NCBI GenBank assembly: GCA_033850885.1
Contig: JAWWPG010000028.1
Location: 20,746 to 84,745 of the forward strand
Length of the DNA: 64,000 nt
Source of the DNA: JAWWPG01 sp033850885
Lineage (GTDB): Bacteria > Actinomycetota > Actinomycetes > Propionibacteriales > Nocardioidaceae
Reading direction: 5' to 3'
A program made the translations under genes and the position numbers. Below the pieces are notes generated by a model that was not told where the DNA came from, searched no databases, and saw only the letters and a program-made list of their open reading frames with translations. Every line of letters begins with the position of its first letter. Position 1 is the stretch's first letter. Positions 40,969 through 50,094 of this stretch are shown in pieces.

Positions 40969-41170
40969 GCCAACCCTCTCAACCTCGCTGCGCTGTCGGC
41001 CCCCTGCCGTTCCAATCGTCGAGCCTAGGTCGCGCTCCCGTCTTGGACCGGAATCTTCAGCAGATGCTTAGACGCACAGCGGTTTCGGGTGGCCCTCATC
41101 ACACTCGCCAACCGTCGGCGGGTCCTCTGCAACTTCGTCACCGCCAACGCCCGCTTCCGACGCGCTTCGG

Positions 41171-41641
41171 CTACCTGGGGTTCTCGCCGCCCAGCCGCTC
41201 CCCGCGTCGGCTCAAGGGCAGGACGAACCACAAGCCGCCCGTCATGCACGTCGCCAGCACCGTGACGATGGTGGTGGCAAGGGCGCCGAACAGTAGGTCC
41301 GTGATGACGAAGAGCGCACCGGTGATGGAGATGGCCAGGAAGATGCTCCCTGCGATGGCCATCCGGTTCGCGGCGAAGACCATGTGCCGTTTCTGCTCGT
41401 GCCGGAAGAGCAGGCGGTGGTAGGCGGCCGGGGCGATGAACCAGACTGAGGCCGTCGCGGCACTGAGCAGGGTAACGAAGTAGACGTCACGGTCGAGCGC
41501 TGTCAGGACGGTGAAACGTTGCGAGAAGGCCACGGCCAGCAGGAAGGCGAACAGGACCTGGATCCCGGTCACCATGACGCGCAGCTCGTTGAGCAGCTCG
41601 ATCAGCTCTCGGTCGAGCCGTTCTTGCTCATCCTCGGACAT
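41171..41641 (-). CDS. DUF6328-like four-helix membrane protein
   Basis: A 156-residue membrane protein starting with a charged, Glu/Arg-rich helix (MSEDEQERLDRELIELLNELRVM). Four hydrophobic helices follow (GIQVLFAFLLAVAF, YFVTLLSAATASVWFIAPAAY, MAIAGSIFLAISITGALFVITDLL, LATTIVTVLATCMTGGLWFVL), and a conserved HRLLFRHEQKRHM lies between helices two and three. The pattern matches the DUF6328 family, function unknown. The start MSEDEQE is preferred over an upstream ATG. Confidence 0.72.
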   Translation of the reverse strand: MSEDEQERLDRELIELLNELRVMVTGIQVLFAFLLAVAFSQRFTVLTALDRDVYFVTLLSAATASVWFIAPAAYHRLLFRHEQKRHMVFAANRMAIAGSIFLAISITGALFVITDLLFGALATTIVTVLATCMTGGLWFVLPLSRRGERLGGENPR

Positions 41642-41775
41642 CCCTGACCTCCAGCACCCATCTTCGCGCACCGGTGTGCCTCCGCGGCAACGCGGCTGGC
41701 GTGCCGCGGGCAGCCCCAGCGGTCATGGCGTCGCGATTGGTGCCCTGGACCGCAACCCGCCGCAGCGAGTCGAAG

Positions 41776-42132
41776 TCAGTCCATGGGCTGCACCGGGCGG
41801 ACCTCGACGCCACTCGAGTCTGCGGACGCCTCGGGTAGCCGCTCGGCCAGTGATATCGCCGCGTCGAGGTTGGCGGCCTCGACGATGTAGAACCCTCCGA
41901 GCGCCTGCTTCGTCTGGAGGAACGGTCCATCAGCGGTGGAAGGGCGGCCCTCGGAGTCGGCCCGCACACTCGCCGCCGTGCGGCTGCGTTGCAGCTCGTG
42001 GCCGCCGATGACCGAAGCACCAGCGAATGCGTTGAACGCCGCATGCGCCTCGCTGTTTGCCTCCTGTTCGGCCTCTGACCACGCCTCCCACTTCTCCTCG
42101 TCCCCGTAGATGAGGAGCAGGTACTTCGCCAT
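41776..42132 (-). CDS. YciI/DGPF-domain protein
   Basis: A 118-residue YCII-related protein: MAKYLLLIYGDEEKWEAW at the start, ADGPFLQTKQALGGFYIVEA as the DGPF motif, and the conserved aromatic-acidic core. These dimeric alpha/beta-barrel proteins often sit beside an ECF sigma factor gene, but none is seen here. Enzymatic role unknown. Confidence 0.85.
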   Translation of the reverse strand: MAKYLLLIYGDEEKWEAWSEAEQEANSEAHAAFNAFAGASVIGGHELQRSRTAASVRADSEGRPSTADGPFLQTKQALGGFYIVEAANLDAAISLAERLPEASADSSGVEVRPVQPMD

Positions 42133-42566
42133 GCGGCACATCCGATCGTCCGGGGCCCGGCTGGCCCGACCACTCTTTCGACGAACCAGCCTGGCACGGA
42201 TCGACACAGCCGGACGGACTTACTCGTCTTGGCGGCGCGAGAGCGACGATGCCGGCCAGCCCCACGCTGGCGGCCGTCGGGCCAGAGCGCGAACTGCGGG
42301 ACGGAGAGGCGGAAGCCCCCACCCCGGGGGACGGGTCGGGGTGAGGGCCCTAGAACCGGAAGCACCGAAGAGCCCCGGAACGGAGCCAGGCTATGTCGGT
42401 GACCTGACGTCCCGTCTGAATCTTCAGGAGATCCACAGGGGTTGGCCGATGTGTTTACCGTGCGTTTGCTTGGCGCATTCCGGACGATGCTTATGGCTCG
42501 CACCGACCAGGCCGGTGACGACCTCGAGGCACGCGGATCGGGTCCAACTGGCCGTTTTCCCGTGCG
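42133..42566. other. Gene-free stretch between the YciI and YjbR genes
   Basis: No frame here has family similarity. The plus strand carries a short frame from 42442 (MADVFTVRLLGAFRTMLMA...) that runs into the antisense of the YjbR gene and lacks a clear ribosome binding site. I treat it as non-coding or decayed. Confidence 0.4.
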
Positions 42567-42992
42567 TCATCCCTGGGGGTGGGTGCTGAGCCAGGTTGTC
42601 GCCCTGCGCGCCGACGCCCGGGACAGCCAAGCCTCTTGAACCACCTCAGCCAGCTCGGCTCTGGTCAGCTCGGCTATCCGGGCTGCCCGCAGGAGCACCG
42701 AAAGGTGCCCGTTGAAGTGCTGGGTGGTGAAGAAGGGCGACGAGGCGTCCTGGACGAGCGACTGCTTGTCGGCCTCGGAGGCGACCCAGAACACGATCAC
42801 GTCGGCGTAGCGTTCCCCGGTCTCGGGGTCCGTCGCGTCGGGTCGAGGAGTGCGGAAGAACACGAACGACTTGCCGCCGACCTGGTAGACGGGGTTGTCC
42901 CCGGTTCCGTAGTCGACCGTGACATGTGGCATGGCCAGCGCCAGCTCGTGGACGTCCTCGATGCGGGCCGCCCGGCCGCGGTTGTCCGGCAC
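42567..42992 (-). CDS. MmcQ/YjbR family protein
   Basis: A 141-residue protein of the MmcQ/YjbR family, which has a DNA-binding-like double-wing fold. It has VHELALAMPHVTVDYG, VGGKSFVFFRT, the DVIVFWVASEADKQSLVQ segment and ELAEVVQEAWLSRASAR. GTG at 42992 is the likely start. Its role is unknown. Confidence 0.8.
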   Translation of the reverse strand: MPDNRGRAARIEDVHELALAMPHVTVDYGTGDNPVYQVGGKSFVFFRTPRPDATDPETGERYADVIVFWVASEADKQSLVQDASSPFFTTQHFNGHLSVLLRAARIAELTRAELAEVVQEAWLSRASARRATTWLSTHPQG

Positions 42993-43043
42993 AGGAGCAG
43001 CGTAGGCGACTCGCTGGGTGCCCAGGAACCGGGTTGGCGGCGG

Positions 43044-43967
43044 TCAGCCAAGCCCCAGCGAGGCACCAAGGCCCTTGGGCTTCTCCTGCGAGGCTGTGTC
43101 TGAGGGGGTCCGCGACCGCCGAAGGACCAGCGCCGTGATCACGACGGCGACAACGGTCACCGAGAGCATGATCGTCGCCAAAGCATTCACCGCCGGGGTG
43201 ATGCTGAACCTGACCGCGGAGTAGAGCACGATCGGCCAGGTGTTGGTCGTACCGTTGGTGAACGCCGGGATCACGTAGTCGTCGAACGAGAACGTGAACG
43301 AGAGCAGGGCTGCGGCGATGATGGCCGGCATCAGGCGGGGAAGCGTGATCTGCCGGAACGTCGCGAGTGGCCCCGACCCCAGGTCATATCCCGCCTCTTC
43401 GAGCGAGTCGCCCATTCCGACGAACCGCGCTCGGATGACGAGCATCGCCAGCGACGCGTTGAAGATGATCTGACCCAGCAGCATGGTCCACGCCCCAAGT
43501 GGCGGGAAGAACGGCACGTAGTGCGGGAGCTGGACGAAGAAGATCAGCAATGCGACGGCGATGACGATCTCGGGAACGACGAGGGTCAGGTAGACGATGG
43601 CGTCGAAAGGCACTCGCAGGAGCTTGTGCATCCTGGCCAGTGCGAGTGCGGCACACAGGCCCAGCACGGTCGAGATGATCGCGGCCGCAGCAGCGATCTT
43701 CAGGCTGGTGATGATCGCCGGGATGTACGTCGGGTCGTGCAGTCCGGCACTGAACCAGCAGGTGGTGAAGCCGTTCCAGACCGTCAGGTTCCCGAGCTGG
43801 CTGGGCGGGATGTCGCAGATGTTGGACCCGTGGAACGCGGCAATCGCCTCCGGCGAGGGCTTGTTGAACGCAAAGAGCGCCATCACCCCGATCGGCAGGT
43901 AGAGGACCAGGAAGACGAGGATCGCCCACGCGGTGAAGCCATGCTTGGCACTGACGACCCTACGCAC
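43044..43967 (-). CDS. potC: Spermidine/putrescine ABC transporter permease PotC
   Basis: A 307-residue inner-membrane permease with about six helices. The MetI-like motif region EEAGYDLGSGPLATFRQITLPRLMPAI (EAA loop) contacts the ATPase. An unusually long periplasmic segment between the first and second helices (PSPEAIAAFHGSNICDIPPS...) contains two Cys residues. GTG at 43967 overlaps the potB stop by 8 bp. It is the fourth gene of potADBC. Confidence 0.92.
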   Translation of the reverse strand: MRRVVSAKHGFTAWAILVFLVLYLPIGVMALFAFNKPSPEAIAAFHGSNICDIPPSQLGNLTVWNGFTTCWFSAGLHDPTYIPAIITSLKIAAAAAIISTVLGLCAALALARMHKLLRVPFDAIVYLTLVVPEIVIAVALLIFFVQLPHYVPFFPPLGAWTMLLGQIIFNASLAMLVIRARFVGMGDSLEEAGYDLGSGPLATFRQITLPRLMPAIIAAALLSFTFSFDDYVIPAFTNGTTNTWPIVLYSAVRFSITPAVNALATIMLSVTVVAVVITALVLRRSRTPSDTASQEKPKGLGASLGLG

Positions 43968-44835
43968 CGAAGCGCTCCTCTTTGGTCGCGAAGAAGATGT
44001 AGATGGCCACGAAGCCCGACAATGCGACCATCAGGCTGATCGACAGCGCTGACCCGAATGGCTGGTTCTGTGCGGAGTTGAACTGGTCGCCGATCACGTT
44101 CCCGACGAACTCGTATTGGCCCCCACTGAGGATGTTCGGGATGATGTACTCACCCGACATCGGGATGAACACCAGCAGTGCACCTGTCACGATGCCCGGG
44201 AGGGTGAGCCGGAACGTGATCTGACGGAAGGCGTTGAACGGATGCGCCCCGAGGTCCGTCGCGGCCTCGATGAGTGACCAGTCCATCCGTTCCAGCGATG
44301 CGAAGACCGGGATGATGAAAAGCGGCAGGTAGTTGTAGACGAGGCCGACCGCGACGGCGTACTTGGTGTACAGGATGTTGATGCCGAGATACTTCGCGAG
44401 GTAGCCCTGGGAGTCCAGGATGATCTTCAGGGCGTACGTGCGAATCAGGAACGACGTCCAGAACGGCACCAGGACGAGCATCAGGGCAAGCATCTTGTAC
44501 GTCGTGAGGTACCGCGCCATCCAGTAGGCGATGGGGTAGCCCACGATCATCGTGAGCACCGAGCCCACCGCCGCCATGACGAGGGTGCGTTCGAAGATGC
44601 TCAGGTAGAGCGAGCCGGTCACCAGGTGGTACTGGCTGGTGTCGAAGCCGTAGCTGATGGCGTTGAACCCGGTCTGGGTCGCGAGGGAGAACGCCACCAG
44701 GATGCCGATCGGACCGAGGAAGAAGATCGCGTAGTACAGGAGCGACGGCGACGTCAGCCATCCTGGGTAGCGAGGGCTGAACGACCGTCGCTTGCGTCTG
44801 CTCGTCGTCTCGAGGACGGGTCCCGCCTCGGACAT
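43960..44835 (-). CDS. potB: Spermidine/putrescine ABC transporter permease PotB
   Basis: A 291-residue permease. Features are LYYAIFFLGPIGILVAFS (first helix), SVLTMIVGYPIAYWMA, LVPFWTSFLIRTYALKIIL, and the EAA loop EAATDLGAHPFNAFRQITFRLTLPGI. The start MSEAGPVLE overlaps the potD stop by one base (TGATG), so translation is coupled. PotB and PotC form the transmembrane channel for polyamines delivered by PotD. Confidence 0.93.
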   Translation of the reverse strand: MSEAGPVLETTSRRKRRSFSPRYPGWLTSPSLLYYAIFFLGPIGILVAFSLATQTGFNAISYGFDTSQYHLVTGSLYLSIFERTLVMAAVGSVLTMIVGYPIAYWMARYLTTYKMLALMLVLVPFWTSFLIRTYALKIILDSQGYLAKYLGINILYTKYAVAVGLVYNYLPLFIIPVFASLERMDWSLIEAATDLGAHPFNAFRQITFRLTLPGIVTGALLVFIPMSGEYIIPNILSGGQYEFVGNVIGDQFNSAQNQPFGSALSISLMVALSGFVAIYIFFATKEERFGA

Positions 44836-46076
44836 CAGCCGGCGCGGAACTGCGTGTAGATCTGGGTGCGCTGCTGGACCACCTGCGGACTGACGTTGAG
44901 AATGTAGTGGTAGTTGTCGGTGTAGCTCTTGGGGACGTTGAAGAGCGGGTCTGTGCTGAGCGACTTCGGCAGCTGGGACAGGGCGGACGGGATCGGGATC
45001 CCGTAGTTGTGGTACTCCATCTCGATCACCGCGGTCGCCGGGTGGAGCAGCCAGTTGATCCATGCGTGCGCGGCAACCGGGTCGGGTGCCGTCGAGGGGA
45101 TGCACCAGTTGTCGGCCCAGATCTCCGAGGCCTCGTGCAACAGCACCGCCGTGATGTCGCCCTGCTTCTTGCGGCCCTGGACGATGCGGCGTACATCGCC
45201 GTTCCAGCCCTGGCTGAGAATGATCTTGCCGGCGATCGCGTCGTCGATGTACGACGAGGAGGTGATCGTCGTGACCCCTTTGCGGATGGACATCAGGAAG
45301 TTCGACACTTTGGAGAAGTCCGCGGAGCTTGTGGTGTTGGGGTCCATGCCCAGAGCCATGAGCGCCAGCGGGACGACCTCCTCGGCACCGTCGAGCAGGT
45401 TCGTCCTCCCTTTGCTCACGTACTTCGGGAGCAGGTTGTAGAACTCCAACATCGTGGTGGGGTGCTCGGTCACCACCTGGTTGTTGTAGAAGATCATCGT
45501 GATGCCGTAGTCCTTGATCACGTGGTACCGGCCGGTCGGGTCGTACGACGGCTTGCGGAACGACGGGTCGAGGTACTTGAGGTTCGGCAGTAACGCGGTG
45601 TCCAGCGCCAGCAGCTTGCCCTCCTCGATGAGCTGGGCGACGGCGTTCTGGCTGGGTGCGATGATGTCGTAGGTGGTGCCACCTGCGTTCAGCTTGGCCA
45701 GCAGCTCGTCGTTCGACGAGTAGTAGGTCTCGTGGATCTTCAGTCCCGCCTTCGCCTCAGCAGGCAGCGCCATGAACTTCGTGTACGTCGACGGGTCGTC
45801 GTACTCCGACCAGTTGTAGATCTCGAGGTGGTTCTCCAGGGGTTTACCCGCCAGCGGGTCGCCCGACCCTCCGCCGGACGGCGTGGTCCCGCCGTCGCTC
45901 GAGGTCGTCGTGCCCCCGCATGCTGCGGTGAGCAGCAGCAGGCCGCCGAGCCCGAGCGCGTCGCGTCGGGAGAGCCGGCGACCGGCGACCCGCTCGACGT
46001 TGCGGTGGAGCTCGTCCAGCTTCGGCTTCGTCTCTTGGGGGGCGAGGATGTTGAGGTGATCGCGACGGTCATTCAT
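44835..46076 (-). CDS. potD: Polyamine-binding lipoprotein PotD/PotF-like
   Basis: A 413-residue extracellular solute-binding protein. The N-terminus has a twin-arginine-like RRLSRRDALGLGG before a lipobox LTAAC (Cys53), then a Gly/Ser/Thr linker. Binding-protein features are LEIYNWSEYDDPSTYTKF, YDIIAPSQNAVAQLIEEGKL, YGITMIFYNNQVV, and VDNWCIPS-like ADNWCIPSTAPDP. It captures putrescine or spermidine; exact ligand is unknown. The long preceding N-terminal part (30 residues before the RR) suits Tat export. It overlaps potA by 8 bp. Confidence 0.92.
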   Translation of the reverse strand: MNDRRDHLNILAPQETKPKLDELHRNVERVAGRRLSRRDALGLGGLLLLTAACGGTTTSSDGGTTPSGGGSGDPLAGKPLENHLEIYNWSEYDDPSTYTKFMALPAEAKAGLKIHETYYSSNDELLAKLNAGGTTYDIIAPSQNAVAQLIEEGKLLALDTALLPNLKYLDPSFRKPSYDPTGRYHVIKDYGITMIFYNNQVVTEHPTTMLEFYNLLPKYVSKGRTNLLDGAEEVVPLALMALGMDPNTTSSADFSKVSNFLMSIRKGVTTITSSSYIDDAIAGKIILSQGWNGDVRRIVQGRKKQGDITAVLLHEASEIWADNWCIPSTAPDPVAAHAWINWLLHPATAVIEMEYHNYGIPIPSALSQLPKSLSTDPLFNVPKSYTDNYHYILNVSPQVVQQRTQIYTQFRAG

Positions 46077-47208
46077 GGCTACCTCTGTCGTCGGTTTGGG
46101 CTGGAGAAGCAGAGAGCAGGACCGGGGCTGACGGGTCCCACCGGATCGTGATGGGGTCACCAGGACGGACGGCATCGTGCAAGGTGTCCGTGCCGGCTCG
46201 TTGCTCGCGGATCAGCATCCGGATGCCGCCGTCGAGCTCGGCGACGACCTGAACCTCGTCGCCCAGGTACATCTTGGTGACCGCGACCCCACGTGCGGTG
46301 TTGATCTCCTCGCCCGGCTGGACAGGAGCGATGCGCAGCCGGGCGGGGCGGATGCCGACCTGGGCGCGCTGGCCTTTCGTGGCGTTGCCGTTGCCGCGGA
46401 CGACGACCCCCGCCCCGGTGTCGAGCTCGAACTCGCCGTCGGAGGCATAGGTCACGAGACCTTGCAAGAAGTTCATCTCACCGATGAAGTCCGCCACGAA
46501 CGGTGTCAGGGGCCGGTCATAGATCTCGTTTGGGGCGTCGAGCTGCTGGATGACGCCGTGCGACATCACCGCGATGCGGTCCGACATGGACAGTGCCTCA
46601 CCCTGGTCGTGCGTCACGTAGATGAACGTGACCCCGACCTGCTGTTGGATCCTGGTGAGCTCGATCTGCATCTCCTTGCGGAGCTTGAGATCGAGAGCGC
46701 CGAGGGGCTCATCCAGCAAGAGTACCCGTGGGCGGTTGACCAGGGCCCGAGCCAGGGCCACTCGCTGCTGCTGGCCGCCGGACAGCGTCGAGGGACGTTG
46801 CTTCTCGCGTCCCGTCAGCTGAACCAGCTCCAGCGCCTGCCGGGCTTCCGCGTATCGCTCCGTCTTGCTCACGTGCCGCTGCTTCAGCCCGTACGCCACG
46901 TTGTCCAGGATCGTCATGTGCGGGAAGAGTGCGTACTGCTGGAACACCGTGTTGACGTCGCGACGGTACGGCGGTGTTCCCACCGCGTCGACTCCACCGA
47001 TCAAGAGCTCGCCCTCGTCGGGCTGCTCGAAGCCCGCGATCAGCCGCAGGGAGGTCGTCTTGCCGCAGCCGGAGGGCCCGAGCAGGGAGAGGAACTCGCC
47101 CTTTCGAACCTGCAGCGAGACGCCGTCGACCGCCGTCAGGGCACCGAAGCGCTTGGTGACCGCCCGGAACTCGATGTCGTAGACACCTTCTGGTTCCTCA
47201 GAGCTCAC
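46069..47208 (-). CDS. potA: Polyamine ABC transporter ATPase PotA
   Basis: A 379-residue ATP-binding subunit. Seen are Walker A GPSGCGKTT, the Q-loop FQQYALFPHM, the signature LSGGQQQRVALARAL, Walker B VLLLDEPLGALD and the H-loop FIYVTHDQGEAL. A C-terminal TOBE domain (VGIRPARLRI, VTKMYLGDEVQVVAELDGG) follows. The GTG at 47208 follows GGGAGG. It is the first gene of the operon, about 110 nt after a good promoter. With PotBCD it drives polyamine uptake. Confidence 0.94.
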   Translation of the reverse strand: MSSEEPEGVYDIEFRAVTKRFGALTAVDGVSLQVRKGEFLSLLGPSGCGKTTSLRLIAGFEQPDEGELLIGGVDAVGTPPYRRDVNTVFQQYALFPHMTILDNVAYGLKQRHVSKTERYAEARQALELVQLTGREKQRPSTLSGGQQQRVALARALVNRPRVLLLDEPLGALDLKLRKEMQIELTRIQQQVGVTFIYVTHDQGEALSMSDRIAVMSHGVIQQLDAPNEIYDRPLTPFVADFIGEMNFLQGLVTYASDGEFELDTGAGVVVRGNGNATKGQRAQVGIRPARLRIAPVQPGEEINTARGVAVTKMYLGDEVQVVAELDGGIRMLIREQRAGTDTLHDAVRPGDPITIRWDPSAPVLLSASPAQTDDRGSHE

Positions 47209-47328
47209 CTCACGCGCCTCCCGCCGACGATCATCCACGGGGCGCGGGCACTCGCCGCCGCCCCCATCTGCCGGGCGATGCCCACCCCCTCCGACCGATA
47301 CCGGGTGGCGGCCGTCATCTTGCGGTGT

Positions 47329-47357
47329 AACGTACCTCGCTGCAAATGGCACGTCAA
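47329..47357 (-). promoter_or_regulatory. Promoter of the potADBC operon
   Basis: On the minus strand TTGACG (plus 47352-47357) and TACGTT (plus 47329-47334) are 17 bp apart, the best promoter match in the 208-bp gap upstream of potA. Transcription would begin near 47322 and leave a leader of about 113 nt. Confidence 0.55.
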
Positions 47358-47416
47358 TCCCCGGAATTCGCAATCTCTGGGCGCGGAGACGAGTGGATCC
47401 GCAGCCGTGCGCCCGT

Positions 47417-48733
47417 TCATCGCTGACGGGAACGGCGCCGCCTGGACCCGAGCTCCTCGATCAGGTCGGCTGCCCGGGTGACACCGTCTCGGGCTTGGAT
47501 CCTTCGTGACAGATCCGCGAGCCGTCCGCGCAACGCGTCGTCGTTCACCAGCCGGTCGATCGTCGAGTTCAGGTCGTCCTTCGAGCAGGTATAGGTGTCG
47601 AGACGTACGCCGAGACCTGTCTCGTGCAGCCGCTGGGCATTGTCGTACTGGTCCCAGAACAGCGGCAACACCAGCATCGGCTTTCCGAAGTGCAGCGCCT
47701 CAGTCGTCGTGTTGTTGCCCCCGTGGGTGATCACCAGGTCGACGAACGGCAGGATCCTGGTCTGCGGCAGGAACTCCGCGCCGACCATGTTGTCTGCGAG
47801 CGCGAGCTCGTCGTGACAGGGACCCATGGAGACGATGTAGCGGTGCGGCGTCGTCGAGAGCATCTCGATCAGGCGCCGCATCAGGTCGACGTCGGCGCTC
47901 CCGAGCGATCCGAGCGACAGGTACACCAGGGCTGTCCCAGCGTCCTCGTCGACGTAAGGGACCTCGAAGGAGCCGTCCTCGACCTCGCGGACGCTCGAGT
48001 CCAGCCGGTGCCAGGTGGGGTCGAGCGGACGAACGTCCGCATAGTCGATGTCCTCGGGGTAGACGTAGAGGTTGAGGTCGGGCGAGGTGTGCATGAACTC
48101 CAGCTCGGGGAGAGCCGGGGCGCCCTGCTGCTGGACCCAACCGTTGAACCTCTCCCACAGCAGCCGATGGGTGCGAGCGAACTCCCGGCGGAACGCATCC
48201 CACTCCTCGCTGGAGGCCGCGGGAAGACCCGAGTACGGCGGCGGGATCCGGTCGCCTCTGACCTCGAGCGGGTTGCAGGAGACCACGCGAACGAAGGGGG
48301 AGCCGGACGTCATGAGAGCGGGGAAGGAGACGACGTTGTCCTCGACCACCACGTCGGGGCGCACTTCTGACACGATCTCGCGGAGCTGGGGCTCGCAGTA
48401 CATCGCCCCGTCGACCAGGGCCTCGAAGGTCGGCTGTACGAAGCCGGCGAGCTGTTCGACGGTCGGGCGACGGAATACCGGTGCGGTGTCGCGGACGAAG
48501 TCTTTCCAGAACTGGCCGGCGTCCTGGCTGCTGGAGCCTTCCGATGGCGGCGCCAAGTCGACCATCCGCTCCTCGAAGCCCCGCGCTTCGAGCCTGCCCC
48601 GCCAGGACGCCTCGGCAGCGAACACCACGCGGTGGCCGCGCCCCATCAGGACGGTGCCGATGCCGATGCAGTTGTTGGTCGGACCGTACGCCGACTCGGG
48701 CATGAGGAGCACCGTGAGTGGAAGCTGCGGCAT
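47417..48733 (-). CDS. GT1-family (MGT/UGT-like) glycosyltransferase
   Basis: A 438-residue GT-B glycosyltransferase. The N-terminal acceptor domain begins LPLTVLLMPESAYGPTNNCIGIG. The C-terminal nucleotide-sugar domain has VYLSLGSLGSADVDLM, ILPFVDLVITHGGNNTTTEALHFGKPMLVLPLFWDQYDNAQ as the donor-binding signature. Start MPQLPLTV with AGGAG six nt before it. It follows the alditol oxidase gene by 18 bp and so is probably co-transcribed with it. The acceptor is unknown; relatives glycosylate macrolides, flavonoids or sterol-like molecules. Confidence 0.87.
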   Translation of the reverse strand: MPQLPLTVLLMPESAYGPTNNCIGIGTVLMGRGHRVVFAAEASWRGRLEARGFEERMVDLAPPSEGSSSQDAGQFWKDFVRDTAPVFRRPTVEQLAGFVQPTFEALVDGAMYCEPQLREIVSEVRPDVVVEDNVVSFPALMTSGSPFVRVVSCNPLEVRGDRIPPPYSGLPAASSEEWDAFRREFARTHRLLWERFNGWVQQQGAPALPELEFMHTSPDLNLYVYPEDIDYADVRPLDPTWHRLDSSVREVEDGSFEVPYVDEDAGTALVYLSLGSLGSADVDLMRRLIEMLSTTPHRYIVSMGPCHDELALADNMVGAEFLPQTRILPFVDLVITHGGNNTTTEALHFGKPMLVLPLFWDQYDNAQRLHETGLGVRLDTYTCSKDDLNSTIDRLVNDDALRGRLADLSRRIQARDGVTRAADLIEELGSRRRRSRQR

Positions 48734-48751
48734 GAGCTCTCCTGGACGCAA

Positions 48752-50029
48752 CTAGGGGTGGGCCGGAAGGTATGTGTTCACCAGGTCGTTGCGAAACTTC
48801 CGCCCCGGGTCGAAGTGCTGGAGCAGGTGTCGGAACTGTGACTCCCGCTCGTACTGAGCACGAACGAGCTCGGGGCTCATCGTGAAGAGCTTTCCCCAGT
48901 GCGGCCTCGGGTCGTAGGGTGCCAGCGCTCGTTCGACGGCGGCCACCACGGGTGTGACTCGGTCGATGTCCTTGATCCAGGTGAAGTGGAAAGCCACCGA
49001 GTCCCGCCGGTAGCAGGGGCTCATCCAGAGACCGTCGGCGGCGATCGTTCGTATCTCGGCTATCTGCAGCACGGGGGCGATACGTTCCCGGATTCGCCAC
49101 AGCGACTCGACCGCGTCCACACCTGAGCCTCGGGGAAGGAAGTACTCGGACTGGAGCTCCTCACCGTTGCTCGGCGTGAACGCGAGCCGGAAATGCGGCA
49201 ACCGTTCATGCCAGGGACCCGGAACGCCCAGCTGCTCGGTGGCATGGACGGGTGACATACCGGGAACCGGGTTACGCGGACCGTCCGCCAGAGTCGCACC
49301 CCGCCAGTGTCGCTGGGGTGCATGTGCCTCGTCGTGGTCGCTCCGCCGTTTGAGCCACACCTGGTAGACCCGGGGGCTGTGCCAGTCGGTGAAGACGCTG
49401 ACGCTGTAAGCGCTGGCGAAGACCTCCGCGAACCCGTCGATGAGCTCCTCCCATGGCATGTCCTCGTACACGGACTGCGCGACATCGAATGCCGGGACGG
49501 TGTCCAGCGTCAATCTCGTGACGATACCCAGCGAGCCGAGTCCCACGACGGATGCGTCGAGCTCGTCGGGATCGTCATCTCGGCTGAGCGTGACCACGTC
49601 TCCCGTGGCCTTCACCAGCTCCATGCCCGAGACGGCGGTGGCGAGACACCGGTTCGCGTCGCCCGACCCGTGGGTTGCCGTCGCGCAGGCGCCGGCCACG
49701 GAGATATGCGGGAGCGACGCCAGGTTGGGGAGAGCCCGACCTGCCGCCTGCAGCTGGGCGGCGAGGTCGCCGTACCGGACTCCGGCGCTGATGGTGACCG
49801 TCGAGCTCTCGGTGTCGAGTACGACGGTCTCCGGGAGGCCGTCGAGGGAAACCTGGTCACCCGTGGTGTCGGCGATGCGACTGAACGAGTGACCCGACCC
49901 GAGCGCGCGGACCCTCTGACTGGCCGCGACGACTGCCTGGAGCTGCTCTATCGACTCGGGTCGGTGCAGGCGTTGGGCCGCGAACGTGACGTTGCCGGCC
50001 CAGTTCTGCCGCTGAGCCGCTGGTGTCAC
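48752..50029 (-). CDS. FAD-linked alditol oxidase-like protein (AldO/xylitol oxidase family)
   Basis: A 425-residue vanillyl-alcohol-oxidase-type flavoprotein. The N-terminus QNWAGNVTFAAQRLHRPES and RVRALGSGHSFS, whose His should carry covalent FAD, match the Streptomyces alditol oxidase AldO. LPHISVAGACATATHGSG and VGLGSLGIVTRLTL follow in the FAD domain, and the C-terminal cap ends with RKFRNDLVNTYL. GTG at 50029 follows AGGAGG with 7-nt spacing, better than the upstream ATG. The expected activity is oxidation of a sugar alcohol to aldose with release of peroxide; the substrate is not proven. Confidence 0.87.
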   Translation of the reverse strand: MTPAAQRQNWAGNVTFAAQRLHRPESIEQLQAVVAASQRVRALGSGHSFSRIADTTGDQVSLDGLPETVVLDTESSTVTISAGVRYGDLAAQLQAAGRALPNLASLPHISVAGACATATHGSGDANRCLATAVSGMELVKATGDVVTLSRDDDPDELDASVVGLGSLGIVTRLTLDTVPAFDVAQSVYEDMPWEELIDGFAEVFASAYSVSVFTDWHSPRVYQVWLKRRSDHDEAHAPQRHWRGATLADGPRNPVPGMSPVHATEQLGVPGPWHERLPHFRLAFTPSNGEELQSEYFLPRGSGVDAVESLWRIRERIAPVLQIAEIRTIAADGLWMSPCYRRDSVAFHFTWIKDIDRVTPVVAAVERALAPYDPRPHWGKLFTMSPELVRAQYERESQFRHLLQHFDPGRKFRNDLVNTYLPAHP

Positions 50030-50094
50030 ATCATCACCTCCTCTCGGGACCTCCCGAGACATCGCCGGCCGTCGAAACGCCCAAGGAACGGCCC

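Noticed and set aside
41025..41249. 74-residue minus-strand frame near the DUF6328 gene
   Set aside because: It overlaps the better-supported membrane protein gene, is very Arg-rich and has no family similarity.
42455..42480. GCGTTTGCTTGGCGC as a third copy of the 90-bp element
   Set aside because: Only one half-palindrome matches; the rest of the 90-bp unit is absent.
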